This document shows positions 36,754 to 48,990 of a stretch of 64,000 nt of DNA, in pieces. The stretch lies in contig NW_024468516.1 in the NCBI RefSeq assembly GCF_001632365.1, positions 466,177-530,176 of the forward strand. The letters are read 5' to 3'. The notes under the pieces are model-generated. The model saw only the letters and a list, made by a program, of their open reading frames with translations. It was not told where the DNA came from and did no database searches. Positions within the stretch are counted from its first letter, which is position 1, and the number at the start of each line of letters is the position of its first letter. A program made the position numbers and the translations under genes. The DNA is from Laetiporus sulphureus 93-53 (lineage: Eukaryota; Basidiomycota; Agaricomycetes; Polyporales; Laetiporaceae).

Positions 36754-39221
36754 AGAGTCATCAATCAGTCTGGAACCGGGTCTCTGTTGGTCCTTTGCAA
36801 TTGGCTCCATGCACTCGCTGTCTGTGCAAGTCTGTTCGACTCTGCTCTCGGAACTCCTTTCGAAATTCTGCTTTCCCGGATATCGACTCCACCTGATGTC
36901 TCCCGTCTGTTGCTTCTCTCTGCGTGTTAGCCTCGAGTTCCGTATGTTCCTGAGAATTGTTGTACCACATGCTGTTTGCACCTCAACAGAGGGAGATTCA
37001 ATTGCGCTGTTGAATGTTGACTATGGTAGCGAGATGAGTCAATGATTGCTCCTCGGGCTCGGCGCGAAGTGCCTGTTAGCGCGTCGCGGTCGTCTAGGCC
37101 GAGCTGGAACCAATTAGTGCGAAGGGACAGAATTGACCATTCGAGTATGGCCCGCAAGAAGTGGCATGTATCAGAACGAGATCTGAACAAAAATGAGCAC
37201 CAGACAACACATTGTGCAGCGTCTATCGAGTCCCCGGAAGAGTTAGTGATGGTCCGCCCGTCTGGTCGCGTATCTCCGCACATTCTTATGCTCGCTCGAT
37301 GACACGCTTTCAGTGCTAACCTATAGCACAAATGGTCCACACACCAGGCGGATGGCTCAAGGCGCATCACCAGGCAAGTCTGCAAGATTCTGGACCGTAG
37401 GATGCGCTTCCTCGCAATTTCAGGCCAGGTATATGAGAAAGGAACACGGCAGCGTCCAATTTACACACACTCGCGGGCCGTGCGCATGCGATCTTACGCT
37501 TTGCTCTGCTGTTTGACCAATCCTGGCGGGCGGCATGCCTAGGCTTCGTACATCGGATTCCACAAGTGCGGCAAGCCATCTTAATCTGATCAGCTTATAG
37601 TTGGAAAGCGAGCGAGTTATCGGATGTGACGCACCGCAGGACTGAAAGCACTCGGACAGGGAAATATGCCGCTATCTATCGTGACAGCCGCTGTGAGATG
37701 TTCTTCCGGGAAAGTGGCGGTCGCGAGGGGCAGCTGCAGACCCACTGACCTAGAACACAATGTCACCTTCACGGCCACAGACAAATCATACGGCCTTGCG
37801 TTGCAATGTTCAACAGCAGTTTGAACAGAACACGTCAGGTGAGCGTATGAGACATTTGTTGGAACCGCGAAGCGACCTTCGCTATGGGAGATCTGAATGC
37901 GGACTGTGAATGCCTACCGTTAGCTTCATCGAAGTGAGCACCGGGTCGAACACATACCTACTGCGGACGCCTTCCGAGGAATACTGCATCTCGTTAGCGA
38001 GCTCCGGCAAGGGTGCATTTCATGCAGTTGCCGCTAATTTGATATTGGATGTACGGCAGTGGGAACACGATCGTTACCCATGTATGAGTCTTTACACAAA
38101 AGCTGGAACGGTCATGATCACAACTTGGGCACAGGAAATCTTAATGTATTTCTGATTTGTGACCGTTTCCCGGCCCCGGACGAATTGCATATTCTTCTGA
38201 AAAGTCATCAATCACATCGTGAATGCTCAGTTGCGCCTTCCCCCCTCTTCCTTCTTGTGCATGAGAGCTAGACAGGTGAGAATGGAAGAACAATATGGCA
38301 CAAGGCATGGAATACAGTGTCATTTGACACTGCCATTACGGTTTGGGGACAGGGTCGGAGCACGACTGCGGCAGGTTACGGTCAAAGAGAAGCGTCCGAC
38401 ATCGAGGGCCTGTCTGGCCAACATCTGTGCCCCGACGGTGAAGACACGGGCTAGCATCATTGTGGCACTGGCCACAACACTGTCCGGACATGAGCGCACA
38501 TCGATGTACGACGGACATTCGTAAGGACTGCAATAACCACATCGGTAAGTGGCGATCTTCGAAGCGTGAACCTGCCCTGAACGGGATATCATAAAATGAT
38601 GTTTGGCGCAGTTATGACTGTTATCCCCTCATGATTTGGCAACTCATCGTTCCTCGCACCCTACGGGCGATGAACTGCATCGTGAGGATCTCGCAGGAGA
38701 TGAAGAATGGTGCATGGCATAGACGCGCCTCCGTATCTCCCTGGGCCTGCCATTGCACAGGCCTTGGGCTCGTTAGCGGGGTGTACATATCTACTTTAAC
38801 CTTGATTCAACGTGTACCATTTGCTTCTCTCGGTTTCCCACGGAATTGCTTACATCCTATATGTACGTTGTGTCAATTTGCACCGCGTTGCCGCCATTGA
38901 AGTGACGACAATCCGGGTACGAACGACAAAAAACATTGGCAACATCGATGCATAGGATGGACGTGGCAAATTGATTGATGTTTGATGGAGAACGGCCTCG
39001 ACGAGCTTTCGCCATGAGCGAGGACTCGATTCTCGAGAACAGAAGGCGTCAGATATTAGTATTTGAATGAGGGGGCCATCGAAGGTTCCACGCTTTCAAT
39101 ATCATCTCGTCTTTGATAAGTTCCTTGTACCGGCTCCGAATTACCGCACTCTCCTCCCCAACTCTCCCCCTCTCGCTTGCTATACACGAGCTGTTTGCAG
39201 GCCGCCATATCCGTTTCACCG
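36754..39221. other. Gene-poor interval between HOP1 and PLAA/DOA1
   Basis: About 2.5 kb, the longest empty stretch here. Open frames of 60-150 codons exist on both strands (for example - 36927-37385, + 37910-38155, - 38320-38592), but none shows a recognisable motif or a consistent splice chain. Composition resembles the coding neighbours rather than AT-rich waste. It may hold a small lineage-specific gene or noncoding transcript that I cannot define. Confidence 0.45.
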
Positions 39222-42200
39222 ATGCCTTACAAGTTGTCCGCAACCCTCACGGGGCATACCGCTGATGTTCGTACGTTGTGGGTCCCAGAACACCCATGCT
39301 TGCTCACATCTTGTAGGTTCGCGCAGTGGCCTCGCCGACCGACGAGCTAGTCCTGTCAGCTTCGCGCGACACCACCGCCATTGCATGGAACAGGTCGGCG
39401 GATAAATCCAGCTTCACCCAGACAGCAGTGCTGCACGGCGGCTCTCGCTACCTCAACGCCGTGACATATCTCCCACCTACGCCTGATGCCCCTTCGGGTG
39501 AGCTTGCACAACTCAGGGGATTTTAGACATGGGCGACTAACATAAAGGGAGGAGTTCAGGGTATGCAGTGACGGGTGGGCAGGACATGGTCATCAACGTA
39601 TTTTCACTGGCGGGTACTAAGGGCGAGCCAAATTTCTCCTTGATCGGCCACACGGATAATGTATGCGCGTTGGACGCTGCCACCGACGGGACGATCATCT
39701 CGGGGTCATGGGACAGGTATGTCAACTCCGATCCGAGTCCTCGCACGTAATGTGTACCTTGCCCTTAGGACGGCGAAGGTCTGGAAGGACTTTCAACTGG
39801 CCTACGATCTCATCGGTCATCAACAATCTGTTTGGGCCGTGCTGGCCATCGACGGTCGTCAGTTCCTCACCGGTGCGTCCTCCGCGCGTTGAAAGGAGGC
39901 GCGCTTGTCGATGCTAAGTGTGACGTGGTGTGAAGGCTCTGCCGACAACACGATCAAGCTGTGGAATCAGCACAAAAACGTACGCACGTATCCCGGTCAT
40001 ACGCAGGCTGTTCGCGGACTTGCTTTGATCACCGACATTGGATTCGCTTCATGTTCGAATGACAGGTGCGTGATGTCATCCTCTTCGGTAGGCAGGCATA
40101 AGTGAGCATTGTCCAGTGAGATCCGTATCTGGACGATGGAAGGAGATGTTGTTCACACACTCTCGGGACATACTTCCTTCATATACAGCATCTCTGTGTT
40201 GCCCAACGGAGACATAGTGTCCGGTGGCGAGGATCGGACCGTGCGCATCTGGAGAGGTGAGTTACCATCTGCCACAATCCCTAGCGCTATCTCATTCGAC
40301 ACTTAGATGGCGAATGCGTGCAGACAATTGTACATCCTGCCATCTCTGTTTGGTCCGTTTCGACGATGCCGAACGGCGACATCGTCACTGGCTGCAGTGA
40401 TGGCGTCGTTCGCATCTTCACTGCAGAAGAGTCGCGGTACCTCCCTGCGGAACTGCTTAAAGCATATGATGAGCAGGTTGCGAATCAGGCGCTGCCAGCA
40501 CAACAGGTCGGAGACGTGAAGAAGTCAGATCTGCCAGGATTGGAGGCATTATCTCAGCCAGGTGCATCCAGGCTCACTTCATGGGTGTCAGACAGCACTG
40601 ATTTGCCGTTGTAGGGAAGAAACCCGGCGAAGTGAAGATGATCAAACACGGGGACAACGTAGAGGCTCATCAGGTATGCGGAGAGCGTTATGACTATTAC
40701 ATGTGTTTCTAATGAGAGAGCTAGTGGGACAGCGCTACATCCAGCTGGCAAAAGATCGGAGATGTCGTAGATGCCGTGGGAGCTGGACGAAAACAGCTTT
40801 ACGAAGGCAAGGAATATGACTATGTGTTCGATGTCGATGTACAAGAAGGCATGCCGCCCCTCAAGCTGCCATATAACGCCAACGGTATGTCCCTCCCCGC
40901 AAGACCTGATCGGACCATCATCATAACTTGGTTGTGCCATAAGAGAACCCTTACAATGCTGCGCAACGTTTCCTCCAGAATCACGATCTACCGCTGTCGT
41001 ACCTAGACGAGGTTGTGCGGTTCATCGAGAAGAACACCGCTGGTGTCAGCGTGGGCTCTGGCAATAACCAACTTGTGGACCCATTCACTGGTGTGTCGTC
41101 TTGCCTCACCATAAAATGCTATATGTTGATGAGCTCGCAGGTGCCTCAAGATATCAACCCATGCAGAGTTCTGTGGCGCGAGGGACCACCGAGTTCATGG
41201 ATCCCTTCACAGGTTCGCTGCATTGTCGCGTGTGAGGCTATTCCGAGGATTGACCTACTATCAGGCGCATCGAGATATCGAGCGCAGCCTACATCCATCC
41301 CCTCGTCACCACCGAGGTCGCAAGGTGATTTTCGGACTGGGTCATCACAATTCTCAGGATCGTCATCCCCTCCGACGAGCTCGTTAAATCCTCCTCCAGG
41401 GAAAGCAAAAGTGGTTCCTGTAGTATGTCCGTTTCTCATAGAGGGATTGCACTGTGTTCATATCGTGTCACCAGCGCGACCCTCTGTCCTTCCGTCAAGC
41501 CAATGTATCTGCGATGCAGACGAAGTTGCAGCAGCTTGATCAGGCACTCAGAAACGAGATCGTGAGTCCCGTGCGATTTGGAATACCTTATCTGGTCTGA
41601 CGGCTTGCATGCATATTGGTTGGGCTCATCATACTAATCCGCAAGTCAACATCATCGTTATCGATGTATCCACAAGAGTCGAGCCTTGTCAGCGAGGCAT
41701 TCACTTACCTCTCTCAGGTTATCTCACACCTGGCGCACTGGACAAATCCACCTGCGACGTCTAACCCCTTGAAGGCGGAGCACCTCGATGCCATCATCGC
41801 GCTGCTAGATCGCTGGCCAAGGGAGGCACTCTTCCCAAGTCAGTTCTTGCACCTCTGTGGAACCTTCATCTGACCAAATTGATTCTGCGTGCAGTAATGG
41901 ATCTTGCTCGTCTCCTAATTGCCTTCTGCCCGGACTATTCGCGAGACATCGCGTTGAAGCAGCGGTACTATGCCGCGATGTTCAATGCATCTACATGGAA
42001 AGAACCTTGGGAGACGCCACTTCCGCGAACACGGGAGACGAACATGCTGTTCCTGCTACGATCACTTGCGAATACTTTCCAGGAGACAGTGGAAAATGAC
42101 GTGGCATGGACGGAGCAGGTCCGTTGAGTCATCGTACGTGCTTTCTTTGCATGGCACTGAATGCTTGTTGTCGCAGGTATTGCAAGAGCTCAGTGCTGTC

Positions 42201-42706
42201 TCGTACAACGCCATGTCGAAGGCGCAGCGTATCGCATTTAACACAATATTTTTGAAGTATGTGGCAAGCTAACTCGCTGAGGATTTCGTGACTAAACTGC
42301 TATTCTAGCATTAGTTGCATCGGTCTGCGGGAACAGTTAGATCCCGAAATCCGTGCGATACTGTTCAAATCAATTCTGCAGGTACGCTGCAATTCATGTA
42401 CTATGCACGGAGCTCTGTGAATGATACTTGCATGATATAGGCTATACAAAACGAGAGGACAGACTCCGAGGCCGCATATCGCGCATTGGTAGCGTTAGGC
42501 AACATTGTGAGTTGCTCTTGTATCGCAGGTGGAGACCACAGCTGCTCATATGCATTCCTATTCAGCTATGCGAAGCCAAGCAGAAAGGGCGATCTCCCGA
42601 TGCTTCGCAAGCAAAGGCAATCAAGCAATATCTCGCAGCCCTTCCTGCCGCCTTCCCAGAGGATCGCATCGAGGATGTTTCAAAGGAGGTCATTGAACTA
42701 CTTTAA
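39222..42706 (+). CDS. DOA1: PLAA/Doa1 (Ufd3) WD40-PFU-PUL ubiquitin and Cdc48 cofactor
   Basis: Binds ubiquitin and Cdc48/p97 and acts in ubiquitin recycling and sorting. The start at 39222 gives MPYKLSATLTGHTADVR. Seven WD40 blades follow, for example AVASPTDELVLSASRDTTAIAW, DMVINVFSLAG, DGTIISGSWDRTAKVW, AIDGRQFLTGSADNTIKLW, LITDIGFASCSNDSEIRIW, LPNGDIVSGGEDRTVRIW and MPNGDIVTGCSDGVVRIF. The PFU domain (about 40680-41030) has QLYEGKEYDYVFDVDVQEGMPPLKLPYN and NAAQRFLQNHDLPLSYLDEVVRFIEKNT. Two DPFTGASRY repeats follow, then a Ser/Pro-rich linker, and the PUL armadillo domain (about 41620-42706) ending LPAAFPEDRIEDVSKEVIELL. More than a dozen small introns are present. Domain order and content are complete. 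Confidence 0.93.
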
Positions 42707-43134
42707 TGCCATGCGGAAAGCGGGCAATGTGCTGTTTGGTCTCTCTCCCCCTTGGGATGCAGATTCGTGCCTTCATCGCCACAGCGCTCGTCCATCCACT
42801 GCGTTCGTGGTCTCATGATGCCCGACTCCTCTGTTCTGTTTATCGATTAGATTCCGGTATCCGACCTCCAGCTTACTGTACGTCCTTAAGTGGACTGTGT
42901 TCTGTCTCCAGCTTGTAGCACTTTCTCTGTCTCGTTCCGATCTTATCATATGTAGAAGCGATGGAGGGCAACGGATATCAACTTCGGTACTGCATTCGTG
43001 CTATTTCGACGGCTGGCGGTGCAGTGTAAAGGTGCCAGACAAAGTTGGCATCGCATGTGCAAGAGATAATAATTTCTACGCAGCTGTCACATCGTGAGAA
43101 AAGCGAGTGTTGCATAGCTTTCGTCTCGACGTCG
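42707..43134. other. Spacer between DOA1 and histidine phosphatase
   Basis: About 430 bp between two genes on the same strand. It holds the 3' end of DOA1 and the promoter of the next gene. Open frames here are short and unlike any family I know. Confidence 0.45.
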
Positions 43135-43945
43135 ATGACCGTTGTAAGGGTGTACATTGTCCGTCATGGAGAGACGGACGAAAACAGGCTTGGAATCATG
43201 CAGGGACAAGTGGATACGAAACTGAATGCTGCCGGCATCGAACAGGCACAACTAGCTGCAAGCGCACTAGAGGTGGTGCCGTTCAAAAGGGCGCATAGCA
43301 GCGATCTGGAGCGGGCAGCCAAGGTATGTTTCACTACGAGGAACAAACGCGCGAGCAATGCTTTAATCGGCCTTCTGGATACTTCAGACTGCTGAAATCA
43401 TACTCGAGAAACACCCCAATGTTCTGCTGGTACGTAGTGTAGCGTTGAGAGAACGAGTGAGTCGCGAGACTACGCATCGTGGAGAATCAAATTGATGACA
43501 TTGAACGTCTGGCTGGCAGCACTTAGGCGACTGGCAAGGACAAAAGCTCGTCGGACGCGGGTCGAAGGCCCCTGCTAATGCGGAACCATTGACTCAGTTC
43601 ACCGCACGGGCCACAAAGTGGTGGCGTGCCACGATTCTGCAATACGTCAGCACGTTGAAGGCATCGGGACATCGAAGCGGGCCCCCTTCATGCGTCCTCG
43701 TCGTGTCCCACGGAGGCTACATCTCGCGCCTCCTCGCGACCCTGCTTGAGTCTGGCCACGTTAGATGCGAGGATGGAGTGCAGGTCAGCGGGAAGTGCTG
43801 GAACGCATCGATTTCCGTCGTCGAAGTGGATGAGAAAGGGCAGGGCATTCTGGTCAGCTATTCAGATACCACGCACTTGGAGACGGGCTTTGTCAAGATC
43901 AACGCAGATATCTTTGATCCCCAAGATCTCAAAGAGCGTAATTAG
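43135..43945 (+). CDS. Histidine phosphatase (phosphoglycerate mutase-like, TIGAR-type)
   Basis: A cofactor-independent branch-1 histidine phosphatase; relatives hydrolyse fructose-2,6-bisphosphate or other sugar phosphates. The start at 43135 gives MTVVRVYIVRHGETDENRLGIMQGQVDTKLN, with the phosphorylated His in RHGET. Next come AHSSDLERAAK (second Arg), TAEIILEKHPNVLLVRSVALRER, then after an intron HLGDWQGQKLVGRGSKA. VVSHGGYISRLLATLL has the second catalytic His, and the protein ends INADIFDPQDLKERN. Three introns are present and each keeps phase. The protein is about 230 residues with no targeting signal, so it is probably cytosolic. The true substrate cannot be read from the sequence. Confidence 0.87.
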
Positions 43946-44359
43946 AACACGTAGAGAGCATAGAGCGGATCCTTCGCATATACATCCTTTCGTACAATGA
44001 GGTCATTTGTGCTTTCGTATCGATGAGAGACAAGAACAGTGTCTATTACATTGGCGACATCGCCTGACAAATTAAGACAGTAGTGCTGCTAGTGATAGAG
44101 AATCACAAATATTTGAGATCGGAATGGCATATACAAACATGCTGCGATACGATAACATGTATCAGGTGGCCATGAAGCCATCAAAGGGACATTGTGCGAG
44201 AATATTTTGCTGGTCCGGCCAAGGCACGCGCGCTAGTGTGAGTGTATCTTTGCCTTTGTACCCTTCTTCCTTGCTTTCTCGTATTGGTCAATTTCCGTGT
44301 TCACAAGAAGGCTGGAACGAAGCATGATCAGAAGAATAACTCAAGGTTTCCTGATGGAC
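43946..44359. other. Convergent 3' spacer between histidine phosphatase and glyoxal oxidase
   Basis: About 410 bp between two stop codons facing each other. AT-richer near 44040-44170. Presumably holds both polyadenylation regions; nothing else seen. Confidence 0.5.
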
Positions 44360-46703
44360 CTACTTTTGAAGTGCTCCTTCATCGACAACAGGACCATTTC
44401 CGTCTCCGATCATCACCTTCAGGCCCACGCTCGGGACGTCGTTGATGACGACGTACAGGAACCCAGGTCCCGGAGGGTACACATTCCCATTCGGTGGTCC
44501 GGTCACCGTTATCGTCTGCCCATCATCAGATAGTGAACTGGCAAGGTAGACCAAGCGACTGTTTGCATGAACGGCATGAGTTACGAAGCCGAGATCCATG
44601 AGCGCAACTGCGGGGATGTAGGTCATGAGCACATAGGAATGCCATCAAAAGCGGGAAAGACTCGCCCTTGATGTCCGCATCAGCCAACGACAATCCGGGC
44701 AGGCTTACATCAAATTCAACAGTCTGTCCAAAGTTGATCGTCCTTGCCACCTTGCTAGCGAAAGCAGGCCTGCTGCCGGTCATATACGGAGGATTAAGCC
44801 ATTCAACACGGTACTCGGTACCGTATTCCTCCTCACTACGGTCGAGATTAGGATTGCTCCCTGAAATCATGACATTCCCACTCGGCGTCAGCGTCGCGAC
44901 CGAATGATACATCCGTGGAATATCAGTTGTCGGCATGCCGCTCGACGAGAAGCGCTCTCCCAACGGAGCGAAAGGGTCATACAGAACCGGAGTCAAAACT
45001 GGGTTGTCGGCATTCGAGGCGCCAATTTGGCCGGCCACGTTTCCGTATCCTGATATTCCCGTACCTGCACCATTGACGATGATAACACGACCCGTAGGCA
45101 GAAGGACCGCGTCAGGCATCGTGCGCGCCTCGGGCATGAGTTCGGTCTGCCACCCAGCTGCAATCCCCTCTTCGGTGAGCAAGATCCGCGAGCACTGAGC
45201 AGAAGCAGGGTCCTGCGAGCTGATGTCATATCCTGCCTTGGAGTCATCGATCGTAGAGCCGCCACAGATGAGCACCTCCGGGGCGTAGTTATCATCCGGA
45301 GAGAGGGACAGCAGGAGCGCCGTGCCCGCCATGGGGTAAGTCACCCGCACACCATTGGGTATCGACGGCAGTCGGCGTTCTGTATTGCTTTGCCAATCAT
45401 AGATCATGGCATCGCGATTGGCTGCAATGAAGACCTTGCCATCTGGCAGCGAGAAGGCGATGGGGAAGAGGTTTGCGTTCAAAGTATCCACTAGGAATGG
45501 AAGTGGTATGGCGAGCCCGTTGGAACCGTGGATATCCTTAGGAGGCCAGTATTCAATAGTAGGATTGTTGACAGTGCCGTTGTTGATCCAGCCGCCCTTC
45601 ATGGAGCCGCCAATGATCATAGCACTCCCGTCTGAAATACGCAGAACAGTCGTATACCATCGCGGGCTTGCCATCCGGATGCGCGAGTGATTCTCATATA
45701 GTCTGCAGGCGCTTACATCCTCCGAATCGCACGGCTCGAAGATTCGGACAGCCTGCAGACCATCCAGGTCGCCAAAGTCGGCCGCAGACGTATGATCCTC
45801 GACCACAGGGTTCCCGCCGACGTTGATGAGGGTGCCGTTACTCAAGAAAGCGCCGCCAGCACAGAACGAGTTCGATTCTACAGCCAGAGGTGTAAGAGCA
45901 TGCGTTTTGAGGTTATAAAGCGCCGCCCAGGCCGGATGTCCGTTGATCGTCAGTGGGTTGTGCTCCACCTTGTCGATGACGAGCGCATGAGATTCTGAGA
46001 TGACAGCCAGCTGCATAGCAGAGACACCAGTGTTGCCTTTCTGAACCAAAGACCACTGAGCAGCAGGGATGGACGGTGCAGCAAAGTCAAACAGTGGTGG
46101 ATAGCCAGACACGGGTTGGGCAGAGACATCCAGGTCATGAGACTGCGAGTCATCGCCAACGGGAGGCAAACTCATAGTCACCACGAGAGCATCCACATCG
46201 ATCAAAGAGCCTCTCGCAGCCTCTCTCTTCTTTCCGGTGTTAACAATTTTGATGGTGTGCCTGCCTTGCGGCAATTCAAAGTTCCAATACATACGCTGCT
46301 GTTTCCGCGGAGTCGCGCTCCAGGCGTCAATCTCCTGAACCATGTTTCCATCTAAGAATACTTGTGCAATTCCATGTCGAGGATCTGTGTTGCCGAACCA
46401 CTCGATACCAGTGCCTGTGAATGAGAAAGTCATAGAAGCACCAGAGTCTGTGGTCGAGCGCAAGGTTTTCTGGATGAACGAATTCGAATATGAGTCCCTC
46501 CAGCGACCAGAATAGTGCAGCAGAGGAGAGGACGAGTCATAGCTCTTCGTCCCCGGCGGCACATAGTAAGGAGTAAATGCAGCAGGTGTTGTAGAGCCCG
46601 GAGTTGTTAGTCCGTTCCACGCGCTGTCTGCTGCGACGGTGCTCAAGCTTGCGATGAATAGAGTGCCCAAGGCAGCAAGAATGAGCAGACTGTGTCCAAG
46701 CAT
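44360..46703 (-). CDS. glx: Glyoxal oxidase-type copper radical oxidase (AA5_1) with N-terminal accessory domain
   Basis: An extracellular enzyme that oxidises small aldehydes to acids and releases H2O2 for lignin-degrading peroxidases. The start at 46703 is chosen because MLGHSLLILAALGTLFIASL then forms a signal peptide; the frame is also open upstream to 46955. Residues about 60-175 form an accessory beta-rich domain (LHYSGRWRDSYSNSF, SFTGTGIEWFGNTDP, VFLDGNMVQEIDAW). The kelch-type catalytic domain follows. Numbered from this start, the copper-radical site is Cys281 (NSFCAGG), Tyr350 (RWY), Tyr599-His600 (RMYHS) and His690 (VTHAVH). These spacings match the known enzyme's Cys70, Tyr135, Tyr377-His378 and His471. 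The C-terminus ends DEGALQK, about 761 residues in total. It is a single long exon apart from one intron at 44608-44665. Codon use is even and GC-rich. Confidence 0.93.
44608..44665 (-). other. GC-AG intron in the glyoxal oxidase gene
   Basis: On the - strand exon 1 ends DADIK plus one base (…AAG G), followed by GCGAGT at the donor. The intron is 58 nt and ends CCCCGCAG. Splicing here gives DADIKVALMDLGFVTHAVH and places the copper-ligand His. The nearest GT donor (three bases further, GTCTTT) gives a wrong frame. Confidence 0.85.
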
Positions 46704-47209
46704 AGCCACGATGAGCTTCACACCGAGAGAGCACGGTAGGAACCAGGACCAGATGGCGCGAACCAACAAGTTGCAATCGAACCGAAGTGGAACTTCGCGA
46801 TCCCGTGATCGAACAAACAACGCGTCAACAAAACCCGACTGCTCCTCCAGCAGATGTAACTGATCAAATGAGGGGATTTCGTCAAATACTACTGCATCAA
46901 GTGCAATACTTTGAAAAATAATCGTATTTTGGTGCGGCCATTCCTCATTGTTCACGCATCACGGTTCTAAGAACGTGACCACGCGTGACGTAACGCGTTG
47001 AAGTTCCTCGAAGAATGCTCCCAGCCTCAAATGAGCAGGTTCTCTTCCTATCGCGCACATGACCTGCCCACTCGGTTCCTTCCTGAGTTCGGGGCGGTGG
47101 TCGCACATCCACATCCAGGTCTGCTCAACCGATCCTTGACTCACGCAATCACCCCACAGCACCATCATCTGTTTCTCCGCCCAATTTCAGCTCAAGGCGG
47201 TGCCTTTAG
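46704..47209. promoter_or_regulatory. Divergent upstream region, glyoxal oxidase / BTB gene
   Basis: About 500 bp between the chosen start of the oxidase and the BTB start. The left half is still open in the oxidase frame (to 46955), so the true promoter may be smaller, near 46956-47209. Defined factor sites cannot be assigned. Confidence 0.4.
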
Positions 47210-48990
47210 ATGGCATCCATCAAGACGGACTTCTCCCAATGGAGCATCAACTTCCAGTTTCGAGTCGACGGTCTGAGCGATCTGCTGATCGCCCAAGACG
47301 GTCAAGACGTATGCCGTAGCGTTTGTACAGAAACACTCGGATATGGTCTCTATTTCATGGTTTCTGGTAAGGAGGTCGACGGAAAGACGGCGTACGCCTT
47401 GTTCCTCTGTTCGAGCAAATCTACCATGACCATGCGGGTCCTCCTGTGCATCACTGCTTGCTCGCTCCAAAACGTCCCGTACTATACCAAATTCTTCGCA
47501 TGCAATCTCAAGCCAGCAAGCAGCGGAGGCCGCAATGTACTTTTGACAGCAGAGGTCTTCGAAGCAAACCCGACCATGCAGGCCGAAAATGCTGTAATCA
47601 TAAATGCCTTATTGATAATAACACTCCCCCCAACAACTTTCCTGCCCATTTGGTCATCAAATCTGCTGTACGACAGTGTAGTAGGCGGGACGCAGGAAAG
47701 GGCTCGGTATCTCGCATATTCTGCTCGCACCAAGGCTGGCGAGATGATTAACTTTCGGACAACATACGCTCCTAAGGACATCCTGGTTCAATCATGCCCT
47801 GCAGTCTGTAAGTCATTCAAACAAGTCTTCGTATAGATCTCTTGGGCTAATTAAACATTACTGTAGCGTCGTGGGAGGAAGGACTCAAGCTACTTGGCGG
47901 ATCCATGGTGATCCCGGGCGTGTCATGGAATCGTTGCCGCATTGAGGCTGATTCGTATGCTCAATACGACAGCGACTTTGAAGACGCCGATAACAGCGAA
48001 GATGAGGCTGAGGCCCGCGATGAATCGGAAGATGAGGAAGAAGATGAGGAGGAAGCCGAGCGTAAGAGGATTAGGAGGAGAAAGGGCAAAAAGCGGCAAT
48101 CCACATCTGGGAATATGCCGCGGCTCAAACGTACAAAAGTAGAGCCCGAGAGTGAAAATAGACAAATACTGAACGCCAGCCTCGAGGAAGTGAAACTGTC
48201 ACTTCCTATTGCGTCTTGTGAATGGTTTCGTTATCTCACTCGTCGGGATGAGCACTCATCCTCGCGCCCATAGCTGCAGATGGTCTTGCCTCATCTTCTA
48301 ACGCAGGCGAGACCAACGAGAACAAGGACATCCTCTTCAAAGGAGTCGCAGCACGAACGTGAGTACGTCATCTCGATGAATGGACCATCAACCAAGTTAG
48401 TGTTCCGGATCGCAGTTGGGAGGCAGTGCTGTTCTATCTCTACAGCGGCGCAATAACATTCGCGCCTCTGAGCAGCAACTCAACCTCGGACTCGCGACGA
48501 GCCTTCATACGCGAGCACCGCAAGGCCAACCCGAAGCATCCCACTCCGCCGTCGTGCAAGTCCGCTTACCGGATCGCCAAGAAGGTTGGTCGGCCTCACC
48601 AGTTGAGTGGCGATATGCCTAACTACATGATCGGGACAGCTCGGACTGGAAGACCTCAAAAAGCGAGCGCTGGCCCATTTGACAACCCAGCTTACTCTCG
48701 AGAACGTCCTCGATGAGTTCTTCGGTGCATTCACGGTCGAGTCTGTCTCACTCTTCTCAGTCCTTTGTTGTGGCTGAATAGCTGTCTTTTTGTTTTCCAG
48801 ACACGAAGAGGTGAGGCAACTGGAGATGTCCCACCTGATGAAGTGTTGGGGCGAGCTGCAGAACCGTCCGGCTTTGTTGGCCAAGATGAGCGACGTTGCG
48901 CGAGGAAAGTTGCCCCATGCTGGGCCGCTCATGGTGGAGTTCCTCCGAGCCGTCGATACGAGACAAAAGGCGGATAGCTCAAAGAACTGA
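47210..48990 (+). CDS. BTB/POZ domain protein with acidic-basic central region
   Basis: BTB proteins often act as substrate adaptors for cullin-3 ubiquitin ligases. The start at 47210 gives MASIKTDFSQWSINFQFRVDGLSDLLIAQ, an N-terminal MATH-like beta region of uncertain identity. In the middle lies a highly acidic tract (SDFEDADNSEDEAEARDESEDEEED) followed directly by a basic, likely nuclear-localisation stretch (KRIRRRKGKKRQ). The BTB part follows: DILFKGVAART, WEAVLFYLYSGAITFAPLSS, then SCKSAYRIAKKLGLEDLKKRALAHLTTQLTLENVLDEFF, resembling the end of BTB and the start of BACK. It ends FLRAVDTRQKADSSKN. At least five introns are present. Partner and substrate are unknown; similar mushroom proteins are common and uncharacterised. 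Confidence 0.75.

Noticed and set aside
36927..37385. 152-codon minus-strand frame downstream of HOP1
   Set aside because: No recognisable domain, erratic residue composition and no supporting splice sites.
37910..38155. 81-codon plus-strand frame in the HOP1-DOA1 gap
   Set aside because: Too short, no motif and no context; length expected by chance.
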